The translations under genes were made by a program, and so were the position numbers. A stretch of 64,000 nt of DNA from Rutidosis leptorrhynchoides (lineage: Eukaryota; Streptophyta; Magnoliopsida; Asterales; Asteraceae), in contig NC_092341.1 of assembly GCF_046630445.1 (NCBI RefSeq), forward strand, positions 33,932,501-33,996,500, written 5' to 3'. A model generated the notes under the pieces. It was not told the origin of the DNA. It did no database searches and saw only the letters and a list, made by a program, of their open reading frames with translations. The stretch's first letter is position 1, and each line of letters opens with the position of its first letter. Positions 48,475 to 61,400 of the stretch are shown piece after piece.

Positions 48475-49799
48475 TGTGATGACCCGGAAATTTCTGACCA
48501 AATTTAAACTTAATCTTTGTATGATTAACATTTTCGACACAATAAGCAAAGTCTGTAAAACTGAATCTCAAAATTTTTGAACTACTTTTATATATTTAAA
48601 TACCCTTCGGTTATTTTCGACGATTCGAGAACAATTATATGTAAATAGATACATATATACTATAACATGAAAAGGTAACAATGTATTAATTGTTTGATAC
48701 CGTACATTAAACTTATTGGTTTAAATATCTATTTGAATGTATATGATAAGTTGAAATATTTATTATTAAAATTTATTTATAAATAACTTCCAATGTGTAT
48801 TTAAAAACTGATTTATGTATATTAAAAAGATATATACATATATATAATAAACGATAGTAACATTCGTTTATTGATTCAATTGATATTTAGATAAGTTAAC
48901 TAAAGCGTTTAAGATGAACCAGTTAAACACTAATTTGTTACAGTGTTTTCAAATTGCCACATTACTCAAAATGCTACAGTGTTTTCGAAAATCACTATTT
49001 GCTACAGTGAATTGCTACAGTAAAATTTGACTTTGCTACAGTAACTTTGCTACAGTAAAACGCTATTATAAAAATGTATTTTAACAAATAGCGAGACGAT
49101 GATTTATAGAAGTAAATGACCAAAACACTCGAAAGTTTAAGATACACTTTGAGTGATATAATTAAGGGATAATTTAAGGCTATTGATAAGGCTAAAAAGG
49201 AACATATATTTCATAGCATTATCCCCCAAGAAAGACAGGATTTTAGTTGTAATTGTTCCATATTCAAGTAATATTCGTTTATATTTAATAAGTGCGAAGA
49301 CAAAAGGCGAAAACGAAGAATTGAAAACGGAAAGGTCCAAAATGCTCAAATGTACAATATACAATTAAAAAGGTTCAAATTATTGATGAAGAACGTCTAA
49401 AAAAATGACAAGAGTACAAGTTGCGGAACGCAAAGTACACGATATAAAATAGTACGCAAGGACGTCTGAAAATCCGGAACCGGGACCCGAGTCAAGAAGA
49501 AACGCCCGACGCAACGGACCAAAAATATCTAGTCTACTATGCACAAGAATAAAATATAATATATAAATAATTATATTAATTATTTATATATTTATATTTA
49601 TTTTATATTATGTCGACAAGCTAGGAGCCAAAACAATGTGAGCTGTCCCTGGTCCTCATGCGAGTCGCATGGCCAGAAGGCCATTTCCATGCGAGTCGCA
49701 TGACTCCAGATTTCAGGCCACATCTATAAATTTCAGTGTTTTCGCTCGATTTAAATCACACACATACACAAATATATATATACTCCGTAATATTATTTA

Positions 49800-49856
<57 letters not shown>

Positions 49857-51117
49857 AAGATTATTATTAATCTTATTATTTTTTATTATTATTAGTGTTA
49901 TTATTTTTGCGATACAAAAATAATAATGTACAAAAAATATTACGACGGAGTGCTGTCCAAGTAATTTTCAAAATGAGTTTTCGAGCAAGCTAGAGCTAAG
50001 GAAATTATGGGTTATTGCCAAGGAGGTTATGGGTAATGTTCGGGGGTATTTTTTTGTGAATCAAACCTCGTGTTTATCATCTCCGATGCGTCTACGTGCT
50101 TTCCTACAATATTGTATATCAATATTTAACTGTGAGTTTCATAAGATCCCTTTTACTCTCTACATTTTTGGGCTGAGAATACATGCAAATGTTTTATTAA
50201 CCGATATACAATATTTATATGTGTGAGTTTCATATGCTTCTTTTTTAATTGCTTTTGCAATCTATATTTTTGGGCTGAGAATACATGCACTTTATTTTAA
50301 ACGCAATGGATACAAGTACATACTAAATTCTACACCGAGTTTGAACCGAAAATCCCTTAGCTTTGGTAACTAGTAACTGCCGGTTATAAGAACTGGTGGG
50401 CGCGAGTAGTATTATATGGATCCATAGGGCTTGATATCCCCGTCCGAGCTAGAGCGCTAGCCTTTTAACGGACGTATGCTATTTGAGAAGCGTACACGTT
50501 GGTTTGCGTGTATTATTAAGATGATTATACAAAGGGTACAAATAATATAAGCATTAAAGTTTAGTTACCAGGGTGCTCAATTTTGTAGAACCGATTGATA
50601 AACGTTTCGGATGAAACAACTGAAATCTTGTGATCCACCTTTTATGTAAAACCTATTGATAACGTTTTAAATAAAACAACTGAACTTTTGTAATCCACAT
50701 TGATATACGGATTATGTGTAATATTAAAACTATAAACTCACCAACCTTTGTGTTGACACTTGAAGCATGTTTATTCTCAGGATTCTAGAAGTCTTCCGCT
50801 GTTTGCTTATACGTGATACAAGATATGTGCTTGGAGTCATACATGCTATATACAAGAAACTTGCATTCACCAAACCATTACCATGTATCTTATTTTGACT
50901 GTATTGTCAACAGATGTATTATTGTAAACCATTAAATGGTGATTGTCTATACGTAGAAATCATCAGATGTTAAAAACCTGGAATTTATATATTCATTTAT
51001 GAAATACCTTTTCAAACGAATACAATGTTACAAAATGTATCACATAGAGGTCAAATACCTCGCAATGAAATCAATGAATGACGTGTTCGTCCATATGGAT
51101 TTGGAGCGATCGTCACA
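48475..51117 (+). mobile_element. Solo LTR, Tekay-type (nest level 2)
   Basis: 2643 bp, TGTGATGACCCGGAAATT...GATCGTCACA, flanked by perfect 5-bp copies GAAAC (48470-48474 and 51118-51122). No internal region, so it is a solo LTR left by recombination. It includes a cluster of GCTACAGT octamers (about 48937-49062), a TTA microsatellite (49794-49855) and two palindromes CATGCGAGTCGCATG (49657-49671, 49688-49702). Confidence 0.85.
49794..49890. repeat. TTA microsatellite inside the solo LTR
   Basis: About 17 tandem TTA triplets followed by imperfect ones. Confidence 0.9.
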
Positions 51118-51576
51118 GAAACTTTCCAAAAATGGAAACCTGCTAAAAATAAAAACTTTCTAAAAATAGAAAGGGTGTGTCCGTACGCTGTTTCGATCAA
51201 ACCGATGCATGTTGAGTGTTGTTCTATGTCTACTTGCAACATGTACAATAGCTATCATACTAAGACTTGACCTAAGTTAGTTATTTATATCGACCTGCTT
51301 TATTTATAGGTCGTCGTTGTGATCATTCCTGATCACTTTACTTCGTTTGCTGTTCGTATATTTGTGTGGTTACCTCGTTTGCTATTAAGGTGAGTTATAG
51401 TCCCATTTTTCTATTTTATATCTTTTGGGATGAGAATACATGCATTTTATTTTTCATATTGGACACAAGTGGAAATTGGTTTAAATTATTCAATGTGAAT
51501 CGAACAAAAATATTCCCTAATCTGGTAATTGTAATCACTGATTTCTACTGGTGAACGCGAATCCTATGGATAGATC

Positions 51577-53029
51577 TGTAGTGACCCGAACTTTTCCATG
51601 TTTATATATATATTAAATGAAATTGATATTTACATGATTAAGTGTTTCCAACATGTTAAGCAATCAAACTTGTTAAGACTTGATTAATTGAAATAGGTTT
51701 CATATAGACAATTGACCTCCCAAGTTGACCGGTGATTCACGAACGTTAAAACTTGTAAAAACTATATGATGTCATATATATGGTTATATATATAGTTAAC
51801 ATAATATTATGATAAGTAAACATATCATTAAGTATATTAATAATGAACTACATATGTAAAAACAAGACTACTAACTTAATGATTTTGAAACGAGACATAT
51901 ATGTAACGATTATCGTTCTAACGACATTTAATGTATATATATCATATTAAGAGATATTCGTACATCATAATATCATGATAATATAATAATTTAAAATCTC
52001 ATTTGATATTATAAACATTGGGTTAACAACATTTAACAAGATCGTTAACCTAAAGGTTTCAAAACAACACTTACATATAACGACTAACGATGACTTAACA
52101 ACTCAGTTAAAATGTATATACATGTAGTGTTTTAATATGTATTCATACACTTTTTAAAGACTTCAAGACACTTATCAAAATACTTTTACTTAACAAAAAT
52201 GCTTACAATTACATCCTCGTTCAGTTTCATCAACAATTCTACTCGTATGCACCCGTATTCGTACTCGTACAATACACAGATTTTAGATGTATGTACTATT
52301 GGTATATACACTCCAATGATCAGCTCTTAGCAGCCCATGTGAGTCACCTAACACATGTAGAACCATCATTTGGCAACTAGCATGAAATATCTCATAAAAT
52401 TACAAAAATATGAGTAATCATTCATGACTTATTTACATGAAAACAAAATTACATATCCTTTATATCTAATCCATACACCAACGACCAAAAACACCTACAA
52501 ACACTTTCATTCTTCAATTTTCTTCATCTAATTGATCTCTCTCAAGTTCTATCTTCAAGTTCTAAGTGTTCTTCATAAATTCTACAAGTTCTAGTTGCAT
52601 AAAATCAAGAATACTTCCAAGTTTGCTAGCTTACTTCCAATCTTGTAGAGTGATCATCCAACCTCAAGAAATCTTTCTTATTTACAGTAAGATATCTTTC
52701 TAATACAAGGTAATAATTATATTCAAAATTTGATTCAATTTCTATAACTATAATAATCTTATTTCGAGTGAAAATCTTACTTGAACTGTTTTCGTGTCAT
52801 GATTCTGCTTCAAGAATTTCCAAGCCATCCAAGGATCCTTTGAAGCTAGATCCATTTTTCTCATTTCCAGTAGATTTATCCAGAATACTTGAGGTAGTAA
52901 TGATGTTCATAACAACATTCGATTCATACATATAAAGCTATCTTATTCGAAGGTTTAAACTTGTAATCACTAGAACATAGTTTAGTTAATTCTAAACTTG
53001 TTCGCAAACAAAAGTTAATCCTTCTAACT
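51577..53029 (+). mobile_element. Partial Tekay-type LTR (nest level 3)
   Basis: Starts TGTAGTGACCCGAAC and matches the first part of element B's LTR to ...CCTTCTAACT, then is interrupted by element B. It lacks the extra ~190-bp copy present in both LTRs of element B, so it is a related but distinct insertion. It sits in the level-1 LTR after AGATC. Confidence 0.75.
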
Positions 53030-56000
53030 TATAGTGACCCGAACTTTTCCATGTTTATATATATATTAAATGAAATTGTTATTTACATGATTAAGTGTTT
53101 CCAACATGTTAAGCAATCAAACTTGTTAAGACTTGATTAATTGAAATAGGTTTCATATAGACAATTAACCACCCAAGTTGACCGGTGATTCACGAACGTT
53201 AAAACTTGTAAAAACTATACGATGACATATATATGGTTATATATATAGTTAACATAATTTTATTATAAGTATGTATCTCATTAGGTATTTTAACAATGAG
53301 TTATATACATAAAAATGAGACTATTAATTTAAGAAACTCGAAAACGATATATATAACGATTATCGTTATAACAATGTCTTACTAGGTTCATATGAATCAT
53401 ATTAAGATATTGATACACTTAGTTAATTATGTTAAATGATAAGTAAATATATTATTAAGTGTATTAACAATGAAATACATATGTAAAAATAAGACTACTA
53501 ACTTAATGATTTCGAAACGAGACATATATGTAACGATTATCGTTGTAACGAAATTTAACTGTATATATATCATACTAAGATATATTATATATCATAATAT
53601 CATGATAATATAACAATTTAACATCTCATTTGTTATAATAAACAATGGGTTAACAACATTCAACAAGATCGTTAACCTAAAGGTTTCAAAACAACATTTA
53701 CATGTAACGACTAACGATGACTTAACGACTCAGTTAAAATGTATATACATGTAGTGTTTTAATATGTATTCATACACTTTTGAAAGACTTCAAGACACTT
53801 ATCAAAATACTTCTACTTAACAAAAATGCTTACAATTACATCCTCGTTCAGTTTCATCAACAATTCTACTCGTATGCACCCGTATTCGTACTCGTACAAT
53901 ACACAGCTTTTAGATGTATGTACTATTGGTATATACACTCCAATGATCAGCTCTTAGCAGCCCATTTGAGTCACCTAACACATGTAGGAACCATCATTTG
54001 GAAACTAGCATGAAATATCTCATAAAATTACAAAAATATGAGTAATCATTCATGACTTATTTACATGAAAACAAAATTACATATCCTTTATATCTAATCC
54101 ATACACCAACGACCAAAAACACCTACAAACACTTTCATTCTTCAATTTTCTTCATCTAATTGATCTCTCTCAAGTTCTATCTTCAAGTTCTAAGTCTTCT
54201 TCATAAATTCCAAAAGTTCTAGTTTCATAAAATCAAGAATACTTCCAAGATTGCAAGTTTACTTCCAAGTTTTCTAAATCCATTCCAAGTAATCATCCAA
54301 GATCAAGAAACCTTTGTTACTTACAGTAGGTTATCTTTCTAATACAAGGTAATAATCATATTCAAACTTTAATTCAATTTCTATAACTATAACAATCTTA
54401 TTTCGAGTGGAAATCTTACTTGAAATTGTTTTCGTGTCATGATTCTGCTTCAAGAACTTTCAAGCCATCCAAGGATCCTTTGAAGCTAGATCTATTTTTC
54501 TCATTTTCAGTAGGTTTATCCAAGGAACTTGAGGTAGTAATGATGTTCATAACATCATTCGATTCATACATATAAAGCTATCTTATTCGAAGGTTTAAAC
54601 TTGTAATCACTAGAACATAGTTTAGTTAATTCTAAACTTGTTCGCAAATAAAAGTTAATCCTTCTAACTTGACTTTTAAAATTAAATAAACACATGTTAT
54701 ATATCTATATTATATGCTAACTTAATGATTTAAAACCTGGAAACACGAAAAACACCGTAAAACCGGATTTACGCCGTCGTAGTAACACCTCGGGCTGTTT
54801 TGGGTTAGTTAATTAAAAACTATGATAAACTTTGATTTAAAAGTTTTTATTCTGGGAAAATGATTTTTATTATGAACATGAAACTATATCCAAAAATTAT
54901 GGTTAAACTCAAAGTGGAAGTATGTTTTCTAAAATGGTCATCTAGACGTCGTTCTTTCGACTGAAATGACTACCTTTAAAAAAATGACTTGTAACTTATT
55001 TTTCTGACTATAAACCTATACTTTTTCTGTTTATATTCATAAAATAGAGTTCAATATGAAACCACGGCAATTTTATTCACTCAAAACGGATTTAAAATGA
55101 AGAAGTTATGGGTAAAACAAGATTGGATAATTTTTCTCATTTTAGCTACGTGAAAATTGGTAACAAATCTATTCCAACCATAACTTAATCAACTTGTATT
55201 GTATATTATGTAATCTTGAGATACCATAGACACGTATACAATGTTTCGACCTATCATGTCGACACATCTATATATATTTCGGAACAACCATAGACACTCT
55301 ATATGTGAATGTTGGAGTTAGCTATACAGGGTTGAGGTTGATTCCAAAATATATATAGTTTAAGTTGTGATCAATACTGAGATACGTATACACTGGGTCG
55401 TGGATTGATTCAAGATAATATTTATCGATTTATTTCTGTACATCTAACTGTGGACAACTAGTTGTAGGTTACTAACGAGGACAGCTGACTTAATAAACTT
55501 AAAACATCAAAATATATTAAAAGTGTTGTAAATATATTTTGAACATACTTTGATATATATGTATATATTGTTATAGGTTCGTGAATCAACCAGTGGCCAA
55601 GTCTTACTTCCCGATGAAGTAAAAATATGTGAAAGTGAGTTATAGTCCCACTTTTAAAATCTAATATTTTTGGGATGAGAATATATACAGGTTTTATAAA
55701 TGATTTACAAAATAGACACAAGTACGTGAAACTACATTATATGGTTGAATTATCGAAATCGAATATGCCCCTTTTTATTAAGTCTGGTAATCTAAGAATT
55801 AGGGAACAGACACCCTAATTGACGCGAATCCTAAAGATAGATCTATTGGGCCTAACAAACCCCATCCAAAGTTCCGGATGCTTTAGTACTTCGAAATTTA
55901 TATCATATCCGAAGGGTGTCCCGGAATGATGGGGGATATTCTTATATATGCATCTTGTTAATGTCGGTTACCAGGTGTTCACCATATGAATGATTTTTAT

Positions 56001-56470
56001 CTCTATGTATGGGATGTGTATTGAAATATGAAATCTTATGGTCTATTGTTACGATTTGATATATATAGGTTAAACCTATAACTCACCAACATTTTTGTTG
56101 ACGTTTAAAGCATGTTTATTCTCAGGTGAATACTAAGAGCTTCCGCTATTGCATACTAAAATAAGGACAAGATTTGGAGTCCATGTTTGTTTGATATTGT
56201 GTAAAAACTGCATTCAAGAAACTGATTTCGATGTAACAAATTTGTATTGTAAACCATTATGTAATGGTCGTGTGTAAACAGGATATTTTAGATTATCATT
56301 ATTTGATAATCTACGTAAAGCTTTTTAAACTTTTATTTATGAAATAAAGGTTATGGTTTGTTTTAAAAATGAATGCAGTCTTTGAAAAAACGTCTCATAT
56401 AGAGGTCAAAACCTCGCAACCAAATCAATTAATATGGAACGTTTTTAATCAATAAGAACGGGAAATTTCA
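53030..56470 (+). repeat. Element B 5' LTR
   Basis: 3441 bp ending GGGAAATTTCA. It holds a diverged internal duplication of about 190 bp (near 53250-53540). Phrases GTGAGTTATAGTCCCAC, GGGATGAGAATAT and TTGTTGACGTTTAAAGCATG are shared with other Tekay LTRs in the window. Confidence 0.85.
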
Positions 56471-56679
56471 GTTGGTATCCGAGCGTTGGTCTTAGAGAAC
56501 CAGAAAATTTGCATTAGTGTGTCTTATCGAGTTTGTTAGGATGCATTAGTGAGTCTGGACTTCGACCGTGTTTTCTTTAAAAATGATTGCTTAACATTTT
56601 TGTTGGAAACTATATATTATTAACATGTATATATTATGTGATATATTAATCTCTTAACATATTTGATATTGTGTGATAG

Positions 56680-57260
56680 ATGTCTACCTCTAGCACAAAT
56701 CCCATTGACTCACCTAATAATAACGAAGAGTCGAATATATATTGGACTGATTCACAAGTTCCCGAAGAAGAACCGGAAGAAGAATCAGAACCGGAAGAGG
56801 AGGAACCGGAGGAGGAAATAGAACCGGTGGGGGAAATAATAAAACGGTTAAGTAAACGAAAATCCTCAACCAACCGACCAAGGTTAATTATGGTCAATGG
56901 TGTTTCCGCCAAGGAAGCAAAATATTGAGAGGATTACCAATTCTCCGATGAATCGGATTCCGACGAGAATTCCGATGATGTTATAGAAATTACCCCAACT
57001 GAATTTAAAAAGGCAAAAGAAAATAATAAGGGAAAGGGCATAAAAATAGAGAAATCTAATTCCAACCCCGATGAACTTTATATGTATCGTCAACCCCCGA
57101 AGCCCTTAAGTTGTAACAATGACCTGGGAACCTCTAAACCACCAGGTTTTTCTAAACCGTTGTGGAAAACGACAGCTCGTATTAGGGGAACGTCATATAT
57201 CCCTAGAAACTTGGCAAAACAAACCAAAACCGAAGAAGAAGAAACGAGTGAGTCAGAATA
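56680..57260 (+). other. Element B acidic accessory stretch
   Basis: Lies about 200 bp after the primer-binding site, in the same position as the acidic ORF of element A. The coding-like part is rich in Glu/Pro (EEPEEESEPEEEEPEEE), then basic (KRLSKRKSS), then acidic again with a DDVIEITPTEF-like patch. It looks broken. I recognise no domain. The shared position and composition argue for common ancestry with element A's ORF. Confidence 0.5.
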
Positions 57261-57400
57261 AGATAGTTGTATTCGTGTGGTGTAATATATGTAATATAGT
57301 GTGCTTATGCTTTATGATATATGTAAAAAATTGCTTGTATTAATAAGTATTTTTTTTTATGAATCTAACTCTTGTCTATTTTATAGTATAAAAACACAAA

Positions 57401-58075
57401 ATGGATAGACAACCCAATATTTTAAGAGACCTACCCGGAGACATGATTGATGAAATCTTGTCTAGAGTCGGTCAGAATTCTTCGGCACAACTATTTACGG
57501 CGAAATCAGTTTGTAAGACATTCGAAGAACGTTCCAAGAATGTCTTGGTTTATAAGAGACTTTCGTTTGAAAGATGGGGGATATCACATTGGGAAACCCA
57601 TAAGTTACGATGTGTTTACTTTGACGCATATATTGCGGGGAATATTTTACGCAACGGGTTAAGAAATTATTTTGACTCAATGTATCCGAATATAGGACTT
57701 CATGATTTAGAAAAATCGGCTAACATGCAACATAAAGAAGCATGCTATGCTTACGGGTTAGTAATGTTCACTTCTCACCAAAGTGAGAAAAAGAACATCG
57801 GGCTACAACTATTAAACAAAATGTTCCCACAAGTGACGGAGTTGGTAATTGGGTTAAGAAATGAGGTTTTTAGGTTATTACGAGACTGTTGGTCATTACG
57901 TAACCCTCGTCCCTTTGACGACGTTACAACACGTTTTCATACTATCGGTCACAACGATTACGTTCCACAAGACCAAGGATGGGAAGTGGTATTAGTAAAA
58001 CCAGAATGCATGACTTGTTTCTGGACGTATGAATTACGTGCCTTTGTTGCCTTTGCTGAACGCCTTATTTATTAA
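57401..58075 (+). CDS. F-box-like protein ORF carried inside element B
   Basis: 224 residues, open and complete with an ATG. Residues 6-40 (LRDLPGDMIDEILSRVGQNS, then SAQLFTAKSVCKTFEE) form an F-box, the module that binds Skp1 in SCF ubiquitin ligases. The rest (NGLRNYF, GLHDLEKSANMQHKEACYAY, GLQLLNKM, LLRDCW) resembles the Sel1/TPR-like half of plant F-box proteins of the At1g67623/At2g35280 kind, ending in a Cys/Trp-containing stretch (PECMTCFWTYELRAF). It lies between the acidic stretch and gag, on the element strand, and is not part of any standard Tekay gene set. It is best read as a captured host gene, still intact while gag-pol around it has broken. Alternatively it is an accessory gene of this lineage. 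No intron is seen. Confidence 0.7.
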   Translation: MDRQPNILRDLPGDMIDEILSRVGQNSSAQLFTAKSVCKTFEERSKNVLVYKRLSFERWGISHWETHKLRCVYFDAYIAGNILRNGLRNYFDSMYPNIGLHDLEKSANMQHKEACYAYGLVMFTSHQSEKKNIGLQLLNKMFPQVTELVIGLRNEVFRLLRDCWSLRNPRPFDDVTTRFHTIGHNDYVPQDQGWEVVLVKPECMTCFWTYELRAFVAFAERLIY

Positions 58076-58409
58076 CTAGAATTATCTTCGCAACTACATT
58101 GTATCAAAGTTTTATGTGCTATATTTCATGCTATATGTAAAATAGCGGTATTGTAAGTTTGCAAGTTATTGTATAAAGGTTTGAATATGATATATATTTT
58201 TTTGTGATTAGTTTTTCATATAGAATTGTAGTAGTTGAAATGGTATGTTAGCTACTAAGTATGAACTTAACGGGTAGGTACTACCCGAATTAAAGAGTAT
58301 AAAATGCTAATATGAAGAAAGAGCTTTTATAAATAAGTTCATATTACGCTACGAAATACTATTGACTACTCTTGATATTCTATATGATTAACTCGTTTCA
58401 TTTGACTAT

Positions 58410-61400
58410 TTTGAAGGAAATGGCACCGACTACTCGACACACCTTGAATATGAGTGAAGAGGAATTTCGTGCCTTTCTTGCTTCAAACATAGCCGCAGTA
58501 CAGGCCGCGCTACATACCAACAATAACCTTGGATCTAGCAGTACAGGAAATCGTGTAGGATGCACCTACAAAGAATTCACTGCCTGCAAACCTTTGGAAT
58601 TTGATGAAACCGATGGAACGATCGGATTGAAACGGTGGACCAAGAAGGTCGAATCGGTGTTTGCCATAAGTAAGTGTACTGAAGAGGACAAAGTGAAGTA
58701 CGCTACACATACCTTCACAGGTTCTGCGTTAACATGGTGGAATACCTATCTAGAGCAAGTGGGACAAGATGATGCTTACGCACTACCGTGGTCAGCATTC
58801 AAGCACTTGATGAACGAGAAGTACCGTCCCAGAACCGAGGTCAATAAGCTCAAGACAGAACTTAGAGGGTTACGAACCCAAGGATTTGATATTACCACGT
58901 ACAAAAGACGATTCACAGAATTATGCCTATTATGTCCGGGAGCGTTCGAAGATGAGGAAGAGAAGATCGACGTGTTTGTGAAAGGATTACCGGAAAGAAT
59001 CCAAGAAGATATAAGTTCACACGAGCCGCCTCCATACAATAGGCATGTAGAATGGCTCACAAACTAGTGAACCAGATTGAAGAAAGAATTAAAGAACAGA
59101 CTGCTGAAGAGGCCAATGTGAAGCAAGTCAAAAGAAAGTGGGAGGAAAACGGTGATAAGAATCACCAATACAACAACAACAGCAATTACAACAATAATCG
59201 CAACAACTATCCTAACAATCGAAACATCAATCGCAACTACAACAAACGGCCCAACAACAACAACAACAACAACAACAACAGCAACTACAACAATCATCTT
59301 AACAACAATAATAACCGCAATAACAACAACAATCAGAAGCAGCTATGCCAAAGGTGTGAAAAGTATCACTCGGGGTTCTGCACCAAATTTTGCAACAAGT
59401 GTAAAAGAAATGGTCATAGCACGGCGAAGTGTGAGGTCTAAGGACCAGGGGTTAACAGAACGAAAGGAACAAATGGTGTCGGAATGAGTAATGGCGGAGC
59501 AAGTAGTGTCGGAGAAAGTTATGCCAATGTAGTTTGTTATAAATGTGGAAAACCGGGCCACATTATTAGAAATTGCCCGAACCAGGAGAACACGAATGGA
59601 CAAGGCCGCGGAAGAGTTTTCAATATTAATGCGGCAGAGGCACAGGAAGACCCGGAGCTTGTTACAGGTACGTTTCTTATTGACAATAAATCTGCTTACG
59701 TTTTATTTGATTCGGGTGCGAATAGAAGCTATATGAGTAGAGATTTTTGTGCTAAATTAAGTTGTCCATTGACGCCTTTGGATAGTAAATTTTTACTCGA
59801 ATTAGCAAATGGTAAATTAATTTCAGCATATAATATATGTCGAAATCGAGAAATTAAACTGGTTAGCGAAACATTTAAGATTGACTTGATACCAGTAGAG
59901 TTAGGGAGTTTTGATGTGATAATCGGTATGGACTGGTTGAAAGAAGTGAAAGCAGAGATCGTTTGTTACAAAAATGCAATTCGCATTATACGAGAAAAAG
60001 GAAAACCCTTAATGGTGTACGGAGAAAAGGGCAACACGAAGCTATATCTTATTAGTAATTTGAAGGCATAAAAACTAATAAGAAAAGGTTGCTATGCTGT
60101 TCTAGCACACGTTGAGAAAGTACAAACTGAAGAAAAGAGCATCAATGATGTTCCCGTCGCAAAAGAATTTCCTGATGTATTTCCAAAAAAATTACCGGGA
60201 TTACCCCCACATCGATTCGTTGAATTTCAAATAGATCTTGTACCAGGAGCTGCACCAATGGCTCGTGCTCCTTACAGACTCGCACCCAGCGAGATGAAAG
60301 AACTACAAAGCCAATTACAAGAACTTTTAGAGCATGGTTTCATTCGACCAAGCACATCACCGTGGGGAGCTCCTGTTTTGTTTGTCAAGAAGAAAGATGG
60401 TACATTCAGGTTGTGTATCGACTACTGAGAGTTGAACAAACTTACCATCAAGAACCGCTACCCACTACCGAGAATCGACGACTTATTTGATCAACTACAA
60501 AGCTCGTCAGTTTATTCAAAGATTGATTTACGTTCCGGGTATCATCAAATGCGGGTGAAAGAAGATGATATTCCAAAGACTGCTTTCAGAACACGTTACG
60601 GTCATTACGAGTTTATGGTCATGCCGTTTGGTTTAACTAATGCACCAGCTGTGTTCATGGACCTTATGAACCGAGTGTGTGGACCATACCTTGACAAGTT
60701 TGTCATTGTTTTCATTGATGATATACTTATTTACTCAAAGAATGACCAAGAACACGGTGAACATTTGAGAAAGGTGTTAGAAGTATTGAGGAAGGAAGAA
60801 TTGTACGCTAAATTTTCAAAGTGTGCATTTTGGTTGGAAAAAGTTCAATTCCTCGGTCACATAGTGAACAAAGAAGGTATTAAGGTGGATCCGGCAAAGA
60901 TAGAAACTGTTAAAAAGTGGGAAACCCCGAAAACTCCGAAACACATACGCCAGTTTTTAGGACTAGCTGGTTACTATAGAAGGTTCATCCAAGACTTTTC
61001 CAGAATAGCAAAACCCTTGACTGCATTAACGCATAAAGGGAAGAAATTTGAATGGAAGGATGAACAAGAGAAAGCGTTTCAGTTATTGAAGAAAAAGCTA
61101 ACTATGGCACCTATATTGTCATTGCCTGAAGGGAATGATGATTTTGTGATTTATTGTGACGCATCAAAGCAAGGTCTCGGTTGTGTATTAATGCAACGAA
61201 CGAAGGTGATTGCTTATGCGTCTAGACAATTGAAGATTCACGAACAAAATTATACGACGCATGATTTGGAATTAGGCGCGGTTGTTTTTGCATTAAAGAC
61301 TTGGAGGCACTACTTATATGGGGTCAAAAGTATTATATATACCGACCACAAAAGTCTTCAACACATATTTAATCAGAAACAATTGAATATGAGGCAACGT

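Larger units (their letters stand above)
46227..51576 (+). mobile_element. Outer Tekay-type LTR (nest level 1), interrupted twice
   Basis: Starts TGTAACGACCCTAC at 46227. Its own sequence is 46227-48474 and 51123-51576. It contains many GAAACTTTCC(A/T)AAAATA units (48318-48474 and 51118-51175), a TTGAC-rich stretch near 48228-48308, and the usual LTR phrases late on (GGTGAGTTATAGTCCC, GGGATGAGAATACATGC). It is cut by a solo LTR and then by the next LTR at 51577. The remainder, if present, is beyond the window. Confidence 0.7.

Noticed and set aside
59064-59297. Val-rich minus-strand frame
   Set aside because: Shadow of the AAC-rich tract in element B gag.
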